Part shown: piece after piece, positions 51,841 to 61,162 of the stretch | How the letters are laid out: each line of letters starts with the position of its first letter | How positions within the stretch are numbered: the first letter of the stretch is position 1 | NCBI RefSeq assembly: GCF_039595395.1 | Contig: NZ_JBCNLP010000001.1 | Span: 2,914,001 to 2,978,000 of the forward strand | Reading direction: 5' to 3' | DNA length: 64,000 bases | Source of the DNA: Novosphingobium sp. | GTDB lineage: Bacteria > Pseudomonadota > Alphaproteobacteria > Sphingomonadales > Sphingomonadaceae | Position numbers and translations under genes: made by a program | The notes under the pieces: model-generated | What the model was told of the DNA's origin: nothing | The model's input: only the letters and a program-made list of their open reading frames with translations | Database searches by the model: none

Positions 51841-54061
51841 TCAGGGGCTGTTCTCCTCCTCGCGCGGCAGACGATGCGGCGCGCGCCACCATGGATGGGC
51901 GCCCATCGATTGGGCCACGGTGGTCACGCTTAAATGCTCCAGATCCAGTGCCAGTCCGCCACTCCGCAGCAACGCGGCGCGATCGGCCTTGATCAATCTG
52001 GGGCGGCACGCGCCATAGAGCTTCTCCGGCGCGACAACGATATCGGCCTGAGCGCAGGCCTGCTCCCATGGCACGGGCTCCGCGTCTCCCTTGCCGCGCG
52101 CAATCAGCAGACGCCAGCGCCGCCCGCCCCGGTCGAGATCGAGAGCACAAAAGCCTTCCGAACAACGCGCGCCCTGCCATGTCGCCAGCGGCGTCACCGG
52201 GCCTGACAGCCCTGCGGACTCCAGCATCGCCTCGCCAGTGCGGCCACCTTGCCCATCGCGCAGGATCACCAGCGCGCGGCCCGCAATGCCGGTGATGCCG
52301 ACGTTCCTGCCATCACCGGAGATCAGCACATCGGGCGGCTGCAGCCATGTCAGCGAGACAATCGCCACCAGCGCAGGCACCAGCCCCCACAGCCTCACCC
52401 GCCCATGCCACAGCGCCAGCCACAGCATGCCGCCGACAAACAGCCCATAGCGCCATGCGTCCATCGCGGGCATCACCGTCACCGAGGCGGGCCGCTCCGC
52501 CGTCCAGCGCGCGATGGCCAGCAGCAGGTCCAGCGATTGCCCGCAAACCCACCACGCAGGCGCCCCCGCCCCCACCAGATCCAGCGCCAGCCCCAAAGCA
52601 ATCGCGGGCATCGACACAAAGGTGGTCAGCGGAATAGCCACCAGATTGGCCATCGAGCCATAGACCCCGGCACGGTGGAAATAGAACAGCGCCACCGGCA
52701 TCAGCGCCAGATCAATCACCATGCCCGCCAGCAGGATCATCGCCAGATGGCGCGCCAAGCGCTGCCACCAGCCCTCCTCACGCGGGGCCAGAAAGGCGCG
52801 GACCGGCGCGCAATCATGCAGCACCACCAGCGCCAGCACCGAACCGAAGCTCATCTGGAAGCTGGGGCCGATCACCGCCTCGGGCCACAGCAGCATGGTG
52901 CAGATCGCCGCCACCGCCAGCAAGCGCACCGTGAAAGGCTGCCGCCCCAGCGCCAGCGCCGCCAGCACCAGCAAGGCCCCCAGCACCGACCGCACCGTGG
53001 GCACCTGAGCCCCCGTCAGCAGCGTGTAGAAAATCCCTGCCGCCCCGCCAAAAGCGCTGGCCAGCAGCGGCAGGCGCACCCTCAAGGCCAGCCACGGAAG
53101 CAGCGCCAGCAGCCGGATCGCCAGCACATAAACTCCGGCGATCACCGCGCTGACATGCAGCCCGCTCACCGACAGCAGGTGAGTCAGCCCCGAATCGCGC
53201 ATCGCCTGCTCGTCGGAGGCCGGGATGCCGCCCCGGTCTCCGCTGGCAAAGGCGGCCGCGATGCCTCCCGCCGGTCCGGCCACGCGCGAACGCACGTGAT
53301 CGGCCAGCGCATGGCGCATGCGGGCCAGCCATGAGTCGCCGGGCGCGGGCGATATCACTTTCACCGGACCGAGTACTGTCCCGGTGGCGGCCACACCATC
53401 GAACCATGCCGCGCGGGCCGCGTCATAGCCGCCGGGCAGCATGGGCGCGGCGGGCGGCATCAGCCTTGCTCGCAGTTGCACCACGGCGCCTTCGGTCAGC
53501 CCCGGCTGGTCGCGCCCTTCAGGCATGGAGAGTCGCGCCAGAATGGGCCGCCCGCTGCCCGGCTCGGCAAAGGCCAGTTCAAGGCGCAGGCGGTGCTCGG
53601 CGGGCTGGGCATAGCGGTCCATCACGCGGGCGGTGATGCGCGGGGTCATCGGCTGGACGATGGCAGGCGTACCGACCATGGCGGATTTCGCCCAGATCAG
53701 GCCGCACCCCGCCGCCACGGCCAGCCCCATGCTCATCAGGGCGGCACGCAGATGGCCCAGCGAAACCCCCTGCAACAGCGCCGCAAGCCCTGCCCCCCCC
53801 TATACCAAAGGCCAGCACACCATACCAAAGCCAGGCATTGGCAAGCACGAACCACAGGCCTATGCCTCCGCCCAACCCCACGGCCAGCCATGGAAGGCGG
53901 TCCGGTCCGGCCTCGTTCAGAAAGTGTTCAAGCCGCAAGGCAGTGCTGGACAAGATCGCGCCGCTGGTCCTATGGCCGTGTTGCAATGCAGCGCCCGCAT
54001 CGCGCCATAAGCGCGGGGCGCCAGAACGTAGCCCGATGGTGATGCCCGAGCGGCTGGCCAT
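51841..54061 (-). pseudogene. comEC: ComEC/Rec2 competence channel protein, frameshifted near the N-terminus
   Basis: A 644-residue frame (51841-53775) carries the ComEC core: OB-like domain (VMDRYAQPAEHRLRLELAFA), ComEC domain with LTHLLSVSGLHVSAVIAG and QVPTVRSVLGALLVLAAL, many helices, and a shortened C-terminal tail. The N-terminal part (RLPWLAVGLGGGIGLWFVLA and on) is in another frame. The frames meet at eight C (53793-53800 on the plus strand); seven would join them into about 740 residues. The start MASRSGITIG at 54061 is uncertain. ComEC forms the inner-membrane DNA channel for transformation. Sequencing error or a real switch must be tested. Confidence 0.82.
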
Positions 54062-54092
54062 AGGGGGGTAGAGTGACAGGAAGGATGAGTGA

Positions 54093-55571
54093 ATGGCAAG
54101 TGTTGGCGTGAACGGTGATGGCTCGGCCACGGATGGCCAGATCATCGCGCGCCCTGTTGTCACCCGTTTCGCGCCCTCTCCCACCGGCTATCTGCATATC
54201 GGCGGGGCGCGCACGGCCCTTTTCAACTGGCTTTACGCGCGTGCCAATGGGGGAAAATACCTCTTGCGCATCGAGGATACCGACCGCGCCCGCTCGACCG
54301 AGCCCGCGATCGAGGCGATCTTCGATGGTCTGAACTGGCTGGGCCTGGGCGGCGATGAGGCCCCCGTCTTCCAGTTCGCGCGTTCCGATCGTCATGCGCA
54401 GGTTGCCGCGCGGCTGCTCGATTCGGGCCATGCCTATCGCTGCTATCTGACGCAGGAAGAGCTGGCCGCCCGCCGCGAGGCTGCCGCTGCCGAGAAGCGT
54501 CCTTTCCGCGTCGTCTCCGAATGGCGCGATGCCTCGCCGGACCAGTGGCCCGAGGGCAAGTCCTATGTGGTGCGTGTCAAGGCTCCCCGCGACGGCGAGG
54601 TGACCATCTCCGACCGCGTGCAGGGCGACGTCACCGTCGCCAATGCCGAGCTGGACGATTTCGTTATCCTGCGCTCGGACGGCACGCCGACCTATATGCT
54701 GGCCGTGGTGGTGGACGACCATGACATGGGCGTGACCCATGTGATCCGCGGCGACGACCACCTGAACAACGCCTTCCGCCAGTTGGTCATCATCCGCGCG
54801 ATGCAGACAATCGAGGGCGGCTGGGAAGACCCGGTCTACGCCCATATCCCGCTGATCCACGGCTCGGACGGCGCCAAGCTGTCGAAGCGTCATGGTGCGC
54901 TGGGCGTGGACGCCTATCGCGACGAGATGGGTCTGCTGCCGGAAGCCGTGTTCAACTATCTGCTGCGTCTGGGCTGGGGCCATGGCGATGAGGAAATCAT
55001 CAGCCGTGAGCAGGCCATCGCGTGGTTCGACATCGTCAACGTCAACAAGGGTGCCTCGCGCTTCGACATGAAGAAGCTGGAGAACCTCAACGGCCATTAC
55101 ATCCGTGAGGCTGACGACGCGCGCCTCGCCGCGCTGGTCGCCCCGAAGGTGACCGCCGAGACGGTGGACATGGATCTGCTCACCCGCGCCATGCCGGTGC
55201 TCAAGGTGCGCGCCAAGGATCTGAACGAGCTGGCGCAGGGCGCCGGTTTCCTCTTCGCCCAGCGCCCGCTGCCCCTCGACGCCAAGGCCGAAAGCCTGCT
55301 GACCGAGGATGCCCGCGCGCTGCTGGCCCAGATCCACACGGCTTTCGCGGACGAGGCCGAATGGGCCATCGAACCGCTGGAGGCCCGCCTGAAGGCGATG
55401 GCCGCCGACCTCACCCTGGGGCTTGGCAAGCTGGCTCAGCCGCTGCGCGCGGCGCTGACGGGCCAGGGCACCTCGCCCGGTATTTTCGACGTATTGGTTC
55501 TGCTCGGTCGTGACGAAAGCCTGGCCCGCATTGCGGCACAGGCAAGCAGCGTCACGGCAGGGCACAGTTAA
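54093..55571 (+). CDS. gltX: Glutamyl-tRNA synthetase
   Basis: 492 residues. Class I synthetase motifs: RFAPSPTGYLHIGGARTALF (HIGH equivalent, about 23-42), LLRIEDTDRARST, and AKLSKRHGALGV (KLSKR, near 263). Charges tRNA-Glu; in alphaproteobacteria it often also charges tRNA-Gln. Divergent from comEC by 31 bases; gltA follows after 11 bases. Confidence 0.96.
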   Translation: MASVGVNGDGSATDGQIIARPVVTRFAPSPTGYLHIGGARTALFNWLYARANGGKYLLRIEDTDRARSTEPAIEAIFDGLNWLGLGGDEAPVFQFARSDRHAQVAARLLDSGHAYRCYLTQEELAARREAAAAEKRPFRVVSEWRDASPDQWPEGKSYVVRVKAPRDGEVTISDRVQGDVTVANAELDDFVILRSDGTPTYMLAVVVDDHDMGVTHVIRGDDHLNNAFRQLVIIRAMQTIEGGWEDPVYAHIPLIHGSDGAKLSKRHGALGVDAYRDEMGLLPEAVFNYLLRLGWGHGDEEIISREQAIAWFDIVNVNKGASRFDMKKLENLNGHYIREADDARLAALVAPKVTAETVDMDLLTRAMPVLKVRAKDLNELAQGAGFLFAQRPLPLDAKAESLLTEDARALLAQIHTAFADEAEWAIEPLEARLKAMAADLTLGLGKLAQPLRAALTGQGTSPGIFDVLVLLGRDESLARIAAQASSVTAGHS

Positions 55572-55582
55572 GGAGAACTGTT

Positions 55583-56866
<1,284 letters not shown>

Positions 56867-56892
56867 TTTCTGCGATTACGCTGAAGATGAAG

Positions 56893-56926
56893 GCGCGAGG
56901 GGGAAACCTCTCGCGCTTTTGTTTTG
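56893..56926 (+). terminator. Intrinsic terminator of gltA
   Basis: GCGCGAGGGG (56893-56902) pairs with CCTCTCGCGC (56907-56916, one G-U pair) followed by TTTTGTTTTG. Confidence 0.9.
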
Positions 56927-56951
56927 TTTGGAGAGAAGATGCCTCCGGCGG

Positions 56952-57139
56952 GCAAAGGGCCATCGCCCTTTGCAATCCCTTTATTTGGTGCAGAGCCCCA
57001 CATCGCCGCGCCGCAGGCAGAGGATTTGATGCCTGCGGCGCCTTAGGTCGCGCTGATGGAGAGTTTGGGCGCTTGGTTTCGGCGCCATTGCCCTATCGTC
57101 GGGAGACGTTCCGGGAGCGCGAGGGGGTAACCCCCTCGC
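56952..57139. repeat. Three strong hairpins after gltA, possible intergenic repeat cluster
   Basis: GCAAAGGGC/GCCCTTTGC with a CATC loop (56952-56973); a perfect 12-bp stem GCGCCGCAGGCA/TGCCTGCGGCGC (57008-57041); GCGAGGGGG/CCCCCTCGC with a TAA loop (57119-57139), whose sequence resembles the gltA terminator. No gene is supported in this roughly 230-base gap. Confidence 0.6.
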
Positions 57140-57160
57140 ATCTTACTTTCCTGAAACCCC

Positions 57161-58552
57161 TTACTTCCCCGCCGGAACATCCAGCAGAAAACAGGCCCCC
57201 TCGCCCTTCACGCTGACGACGGACAGTTCCCCGCCCATCGCGCGCGCCAAGCGACGCGAGATGTAGAGCCCCAACCCGGACCCACCGTCCCCGCTGCGTC
57301 CAAGCCGCTCGAACTTCTCGAACACGCGCGGCTGGTCCTCGGGCGACAGGCCCGGCCCCTGATCGGCGATCGCGACGCGGGCAAAGCCTTCATCGCGCGA
57401 CAGGTCGACGATAATCGTCGAATTTTCAGGGCTGTAGCGGATGGCGTTGCCAACAAGGTTGAGCAGGATCTGCAGCACGCGGCGGAACTCTGCCACGGCG
57501 GGCAGCGACACATCCAGAGCCGGCGCGCTGATGGTGATGCCCTTTTCCCGCGCGCGCATCGAGAGGATACCGGCGGCGCGCCGCGCGGCATCGGCCAGAT
57601 CGATGGCATCGGCGATGGTCGAAAAGTTCTCGGCCTCGATCACATCGAGGTCGGCGAGGTCATCAACCAGCCCCATCAAATGCTGCCCCGCCGCCGCGAT
57701 ATCGGCGGCATAGCGGGTGTAATCCTCGGACAGCGGCCCGGCGAGGCGGGTGCGGATCGTCTCCGCATTGGCGATGACGCGGGCGATGGGCTGGCGCAGC
57801 ACGGGGGCCAGATCGCTGCCGACCACGGCGCGCTCGACAGGCAGCACCGCAGCGGGGGCCGGGCGCGGCGCGGGCGCTGGCGTGTCGGAGGTGAGGCAGA
57901 GGTCGAAACCGCCGGGCTCGGCGCCGCGCCCGGCCGGTCCGTTCAGGCCGATGGGGATCAGCGTGGCACGCCAGCGGCGCGAGGAACCGGGCAAATCCAC
58001 CCCCGCGCCGTCGAGCAGGCGCCAGTGCAGCGGTTGGCGATGGTTGCTGCCGGGGATGGTCACCACATCGGTCCACGGGTGGCCGGTGCCCGCGCGCAGC
58101 CGGGCGGCGGCCTCGGCCAGATCGCCGCCGTCGCAGGTGACGGTCAGCACATTCTGGCGCGCGTCGAGGCGCACGGTCATTTCGGCCAGCGCGCGGTCGA
58201 TCTCGGCGCGGCGGCGCGAGGCGAGATCGGCGTTTTCGGCGGGCAAGGGAGAGCTTTGCCAGTGGCGCAGCACGATGTCGCAGCCTTCGCCGTGATTTGG
58301 GCCGGGCCGGGGCATCACCTCGACCCAGGCGTGGATCACATCATGCCCGTCCTGAGCGGTGATGGCGCGCGCCAGCTTCAGCCCGAAGCGGCGCGCCTTG
58401 GCGACCACCTCGCGCAGTTCGGGCACGGCGATGGGGCCGGGCAGCAGGCCGCCGCAGCGCAATTGCAGCCCGGCAAGCGGCTCATCGGCGCTGGTGAGGT
58501 GATCCTGCGCATCGCTGCGCGCACGGGCGAGGACGCCTTCGGACATGTCCAT
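57161..58552 (-). CDS. PleC/DivJ-like sensor kinase lacking the phospho-acceptor histidine
   Basis: 463 residues, no membrane helix. An N-terminal sensor-like half (1-235) ends in an Ala/Pro linker. The dimerisation domain (245-310) matches the PleC/DivJ style: LAGPLSEDYTRYAADIAAAGQHL, then DDLADLDVIEAE. The H-box, normally SHELRTPL, reads APVLRQPI with Pro250 at the histidine position. The ATPase domain is intact: NLVGNAIRYSP (365-375), DQGPGLSPED (397-406), GGSGLGLY (423-430). It may be a DivL-like pseudokinase that binds a regulator rather than phosphorylating one. Last of four minus-strand genes. Confidence 0.83.
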   Translation of the reverse strand: MDMSEGVLARARSDAQDHLTSADEPLAGLQLRCGGLLPGPIAVPELREVVAKARRFGLKLARAITAQDGHDVIHAWVEVMPRPGPNHGEGCDIVLRHWQSSPLPAENADLASRRRAEIDRALAEMTVRLDARQNVLTVTCDGGDLAEAAARLRAGTGHPWTDVVTIPGSNHRQPLHWRLLDGAGVDLPGSSRRWRATLIPIGLNGPAGRGAEPGGFDLCLTSDTPAPAPRPAPAAVLPVERAVVGSDLAPVLRQPIARVIANAETIRTRLAGPLSEDYTRYAADIAAAGQHLMGLVDDLADLDVIEAENFSTIADAIDLADAARRAAGILSMRAREKGITISAPALDVSLPAVAEFRRVLQILLNLVGNAIRYSPENSTIIVDLSRDEGFARVAIADQGPGLSPEDQPRVFEKFERLGRSGDGGSGLGLYISRRLARAMGGELSVVSVKGEGACFLLDVPAGK

Positions 58553-58555
58553 GGT

Positions 58556-59440
58556 CTAGCTCTTCCCGCCCGATGGGTGCAACAGCGTGGCGGCACGCTC
58601 GGGGGTGATGCGGCTCAGGCCCTCGGGGGGCGTGGCGCCGGGATGGAGGGCCAGCAGAGTGGCCTCGACATGGGCGCTGCTGACGCCGCCGGCCTTGAGC
58701 CCCAGCACCAGCCGCGCCTTGTGACGCGAGAGCAGCGAGAGCAACGCCTGCCCGCGATCCTGCCCGCTGACATGGGCCAGAGCGCTGGCAAAGATCGCCA
58801 CGCCAGCATGCGGCAGATCGAGCGCGGCCACCACGCCGGGCCCCATCACGCCGATCAGCCGGGCGAGCAGGCCCAGCCTTGTGGCGCCCTCGTCGTAATC
58901 GGCGCGCAGGGCGGCGATGCGCTCGGGCGCGGCGGCATCGACCGACAGGGCGCCGTGGAGCAGTTCGGCGGGCCATTCGCCCAGCGGCCATTGCATGCGG
59001 CGCTGCTGCTGCACGAAGCGCGCCTGCGCGGCCAGCACCTGCATCGCCAGAGCGGCGGTCTCGCCATCATCGGAGGCGATCAGCGCCTGAAGCAGCGGGG
59101 AGAGCACGGGATCGAAGCCCTGTACCGACTGCAGGCGCCGAGTCACATGGGTTTCAAGCGCCAGAGCATGGGCCAGCGGCACCAGCCCCGGCACATCGAC
59201 CAGCGCGGCGGTCAGCTCGGGATGATCGCCTTCGTCCTGATCGCTCAATTGGCTCGCGGCATGGCCGATCATCCCGCGCAGCGAGGCCAGCACATCGTCG
59301 GCCATAAATTCGCGGTCATCATGCACCAGCAGATGGCGCAGCACCGGCGCGACGCCCGCCGTCACGCCGTCTCCACGCGCCAGATCGGCGCGCAGAGCGG
59401 CCTCGACGCGATCTTCAGTGTCTGTTGGCTCCGGCCGCAT
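58556..59440 (-). CDS. Helical protein of unknown function (DUF2336-like?)
   Basis: 294 residues from MRPEPTDTEDRVEAALR. It appears all-helical, rich in Ala and Leu, with repeat-like segments (LVPLAHALALETHVTRRLQ, LSPLLQALIASDDGETAAL). It faintly resembles DUF2336 proteins of alphaproteobacteria, but I am not sure. It ends 3 bases before the pseudokinase start, so the two are co-expressed, and it may be its partner. Confidence 0.65.
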   Translation of the reverse strand: MRPEPTDTEDRVEAALRADLARGDGVTAGVAPVLRHLLVHDDREFMADDVLASLRGMIGHAASQLSDQDEGDHPELTAALVDVPGLVPLAHALALETHVTRRLQSVQGFDPVLSPLLQALIASDDGETAALAMQVLAAQARFVQQQRRMQWPLGEWPAELLHGALSVDAAAPERIAALRADYDEGATRLGLLARLIGVMGPGVVAALDLPHAGVAIFASALAHVSGQDRGQALLSLLSRHKARLVLGLKAGGVSSAHVEATLLALHPGATPPEGLSRITPERAATLLHPSGGKS

Positions 59441-59463
59441 GGATCGGGCGTAGCGCAACGAGG

Positions 59464-60666
59464 TTAAAGTGTTGTTAGCTGTGACAGACGATGCACGGCA
59501 TGAAGCGCCAGCCCCAGATAGAGCAGCCCCAGCCCCAGAATCGCCCCATCCAGCCATCCCGCCAGCGACGACAGCCCCAGCACCAGCGCCAGCAACGCCC
59601 GGTCGGCCACCCAGGCCACCCGCTCGGGCGGCATCACCGAGGTGCCCAGACGCAACAGCCCCAGCAGCATCACCGGGGCAAAGGCGCGATAGACCAGCCC
59701 CTGCCCCATATGCGGGCTCTCGTTCCACAGCATCAACAGCGCCAGCGTCAGGTCCAGAACCCCGCTGTAGACGCGCATCGGCGCCACGCGCGGCCGGGCC
59801 AGACGCAACGAGCGCCGCTCCACCCGCCCGAACAGCGAGGCGGAAAGAAACAGCACCCAGCCAGCACCCGCCAGCGCGCAACCCGTGGTCGTCAGGCCGA
59901 ACCAGCCCGTCACCAGCGCGAGGCCGCACAACACCAGCGCCGCCAAGGCGACCACCGTGCCACCGCTGCCCGCATGCAGCAGCGCCGGGCCGATCAGGCG
60001 CACGCCGCGCCGCGCGATCCGTCCGGAGGGCCCCAGAACGCCCTCGTCATGGGTGTGGAGACGGAACCAGCCTTCCTCCACCTCATGCGCCTGATCGTCA
60101 TTGCGCACGAGCTGCCAGCGCCCCGGCTCAAGCGCCAGATCGGGCAGCACGCGCTGCTGCACACCCGATTGCAGCGCCACACGCTGCAGGATGGAAAAGG
60201 GATCGGCGTCGGAAGGCACATCGGCGAGACGCTCGATCATCCGCCCCGGCACGCGCAGGGCCCCGGCGGCGGCATGGTTGAGGTCGAGCCGCTCGAAACC
60301 GGCGGCCAGCCCGCGCTCGATGGGTTGGGACAGCACGCAGGCGCCATCCTCGATCAGCGGCAGCATCAGCTCGGGCCAGACCAGCAGCCCCTCGGCAAAG
60401 GCAATGACATCGTCAGCCACCGAGACCAGCCCCAGCATGCCGCGCACGCCGGGCACGGCGTGGAAAGCGGCGCCCGCATCCTCGGCCGCCTGACGCAGCA
60501 CGGGCATCTCGGGCTCATGGGGGGTGGTGACGCAGATGATGCGCTCACAGCCCAACCCCAGCGCCAACCCCAGTTGGTGACGCGCCAGCGACAGGCCACC
60601 CACACGCAGGGCGCCCACGGTGGACGCGGGCTGGTCACCTTGCGGGGCGCCAGTCGGTTCAACCAA
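59464..60666 (-). CDS. Membrane protein with nucleotidyltransferase-like N-terminal domain
   Basis: 400 residues if the TTG at 60666 is the start. No ATG is in frame between it and an upstream stop. A CTG at 60687 (LRIALLSLVEP) has GGAGAG just before it and may be the real start. Residues 15-150 resemble a sugar-nucleotide transferase fold (RVGGLSLARHQLGLALGLGCERIICVT read in part), without the usual GxGTRL loop. Residues 236-395 hold about six membrane helices. No CDP-alcohol transferase motif is visible. Function unknown; in sphingomonads similar layouts serve phospholipid headgroup synthesis. Confidence 0.65.
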   Translation of the reverse strand: MVEPTGAPQGDQPASTVGALRVGGLSLARHQLGLALGLGCERIICVTTPHEPEMPVLRQAAEDAGAAFHAVPGVRGMLGLVSVADDVIAFAEGLLVWPELMLPLIEDGACVLSQPIERGLAAGFERLDLNHAAAGALRVPGRMIERLADVPSDADPFSILQRVALQSGVQQRVLPDLALEPGRWQLVRNDDQAHEVEEGWFRLHTHDEGVLGPSGRIARRGVRLIGPALLHAGSGGTVVALAALVLCGLALVTGWFGLTTTGCALAGAGWVLFLSASLFGRVERRSLRLARPRVAPMRVYSGVLDLTLALLMLWNESPHMGQGLVYRAFAPVMLLGLLRLGTSVMPPERVAWVADRALLALVLGLSSLAGWLDGAILGLGLLYLGLALHAVHRLSQLTTL

Positions 60667-60790
60667 TGATAGCAGGGCGATACGCAGCCGGGCTCTCCGT
60701 CAAAAGGTCCCGGAAGGGAATGGAAGCTGTGTAAAGGAGGGCGACCAGACTGCCAAGCGGATTGCTGACACCGCATGGCCGAGGCGCGTT

Positions 60791-61093
60791 TCAGGCCGCG
60801 GCGAAATCCTCGGCAAAGGCTTGCAGCTTGCGGATCACCACCGGCTCACCCGGCGCCGAATGCAGCGCCTCATCGGCCAGGGAGATCAGCGGCCAGGCCT
60901 GAAAGCTGGAGCCCAGACCATGCAGACGCAGCGCGGCGATTTCCCAATTGGCATCGCAGCGGGCACGGCGCAGCAGGTCGATCTGGCGCGTCAGACTGTC
61001 CAGAAATGCGGTGCGCAATTCCAGAAAAAGCGCCTGATCATCACCGGCGGCGGCGGCGATTGTCGCGTCGAGAGCTCCTGCTTCATAGACCAT
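60791..61093 (-). CDS. Hpt-like phosphotransfer protein
   Basis: 100 residues, helical. The central ALRLHGLGSSFQAWPLISLA matches the Hpt core, with His near 58 in H-x-L-x-S form. The usual HxLKG lysine is replaced, so phosphotransfer should be tested. It lies 103 or 124 bases upstream of the membrane nucleotidyltransferase-like gene on the same strand, and is divergent from the coiled-coil gene. It could provide the histidine that the pseudokinase lacks. Confidence 0.7.
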   Translation of the reverse strand: MVYEAGALDATIAAAAGDDQALFLELRTAFLDSLTRQIDLLRRARCDANWEIAALRLHGLGSSFQAWPLISLADEALHSAPGEPVVIRKLQAFAEDFAAA

Positions 61094-61162
61094 GACGGGA
61101 TTCGTTACAGCCTAAGGGTGAAGACCGGTTTAACAGAACGGCTTTCGTGCTATCGTCGCCGG

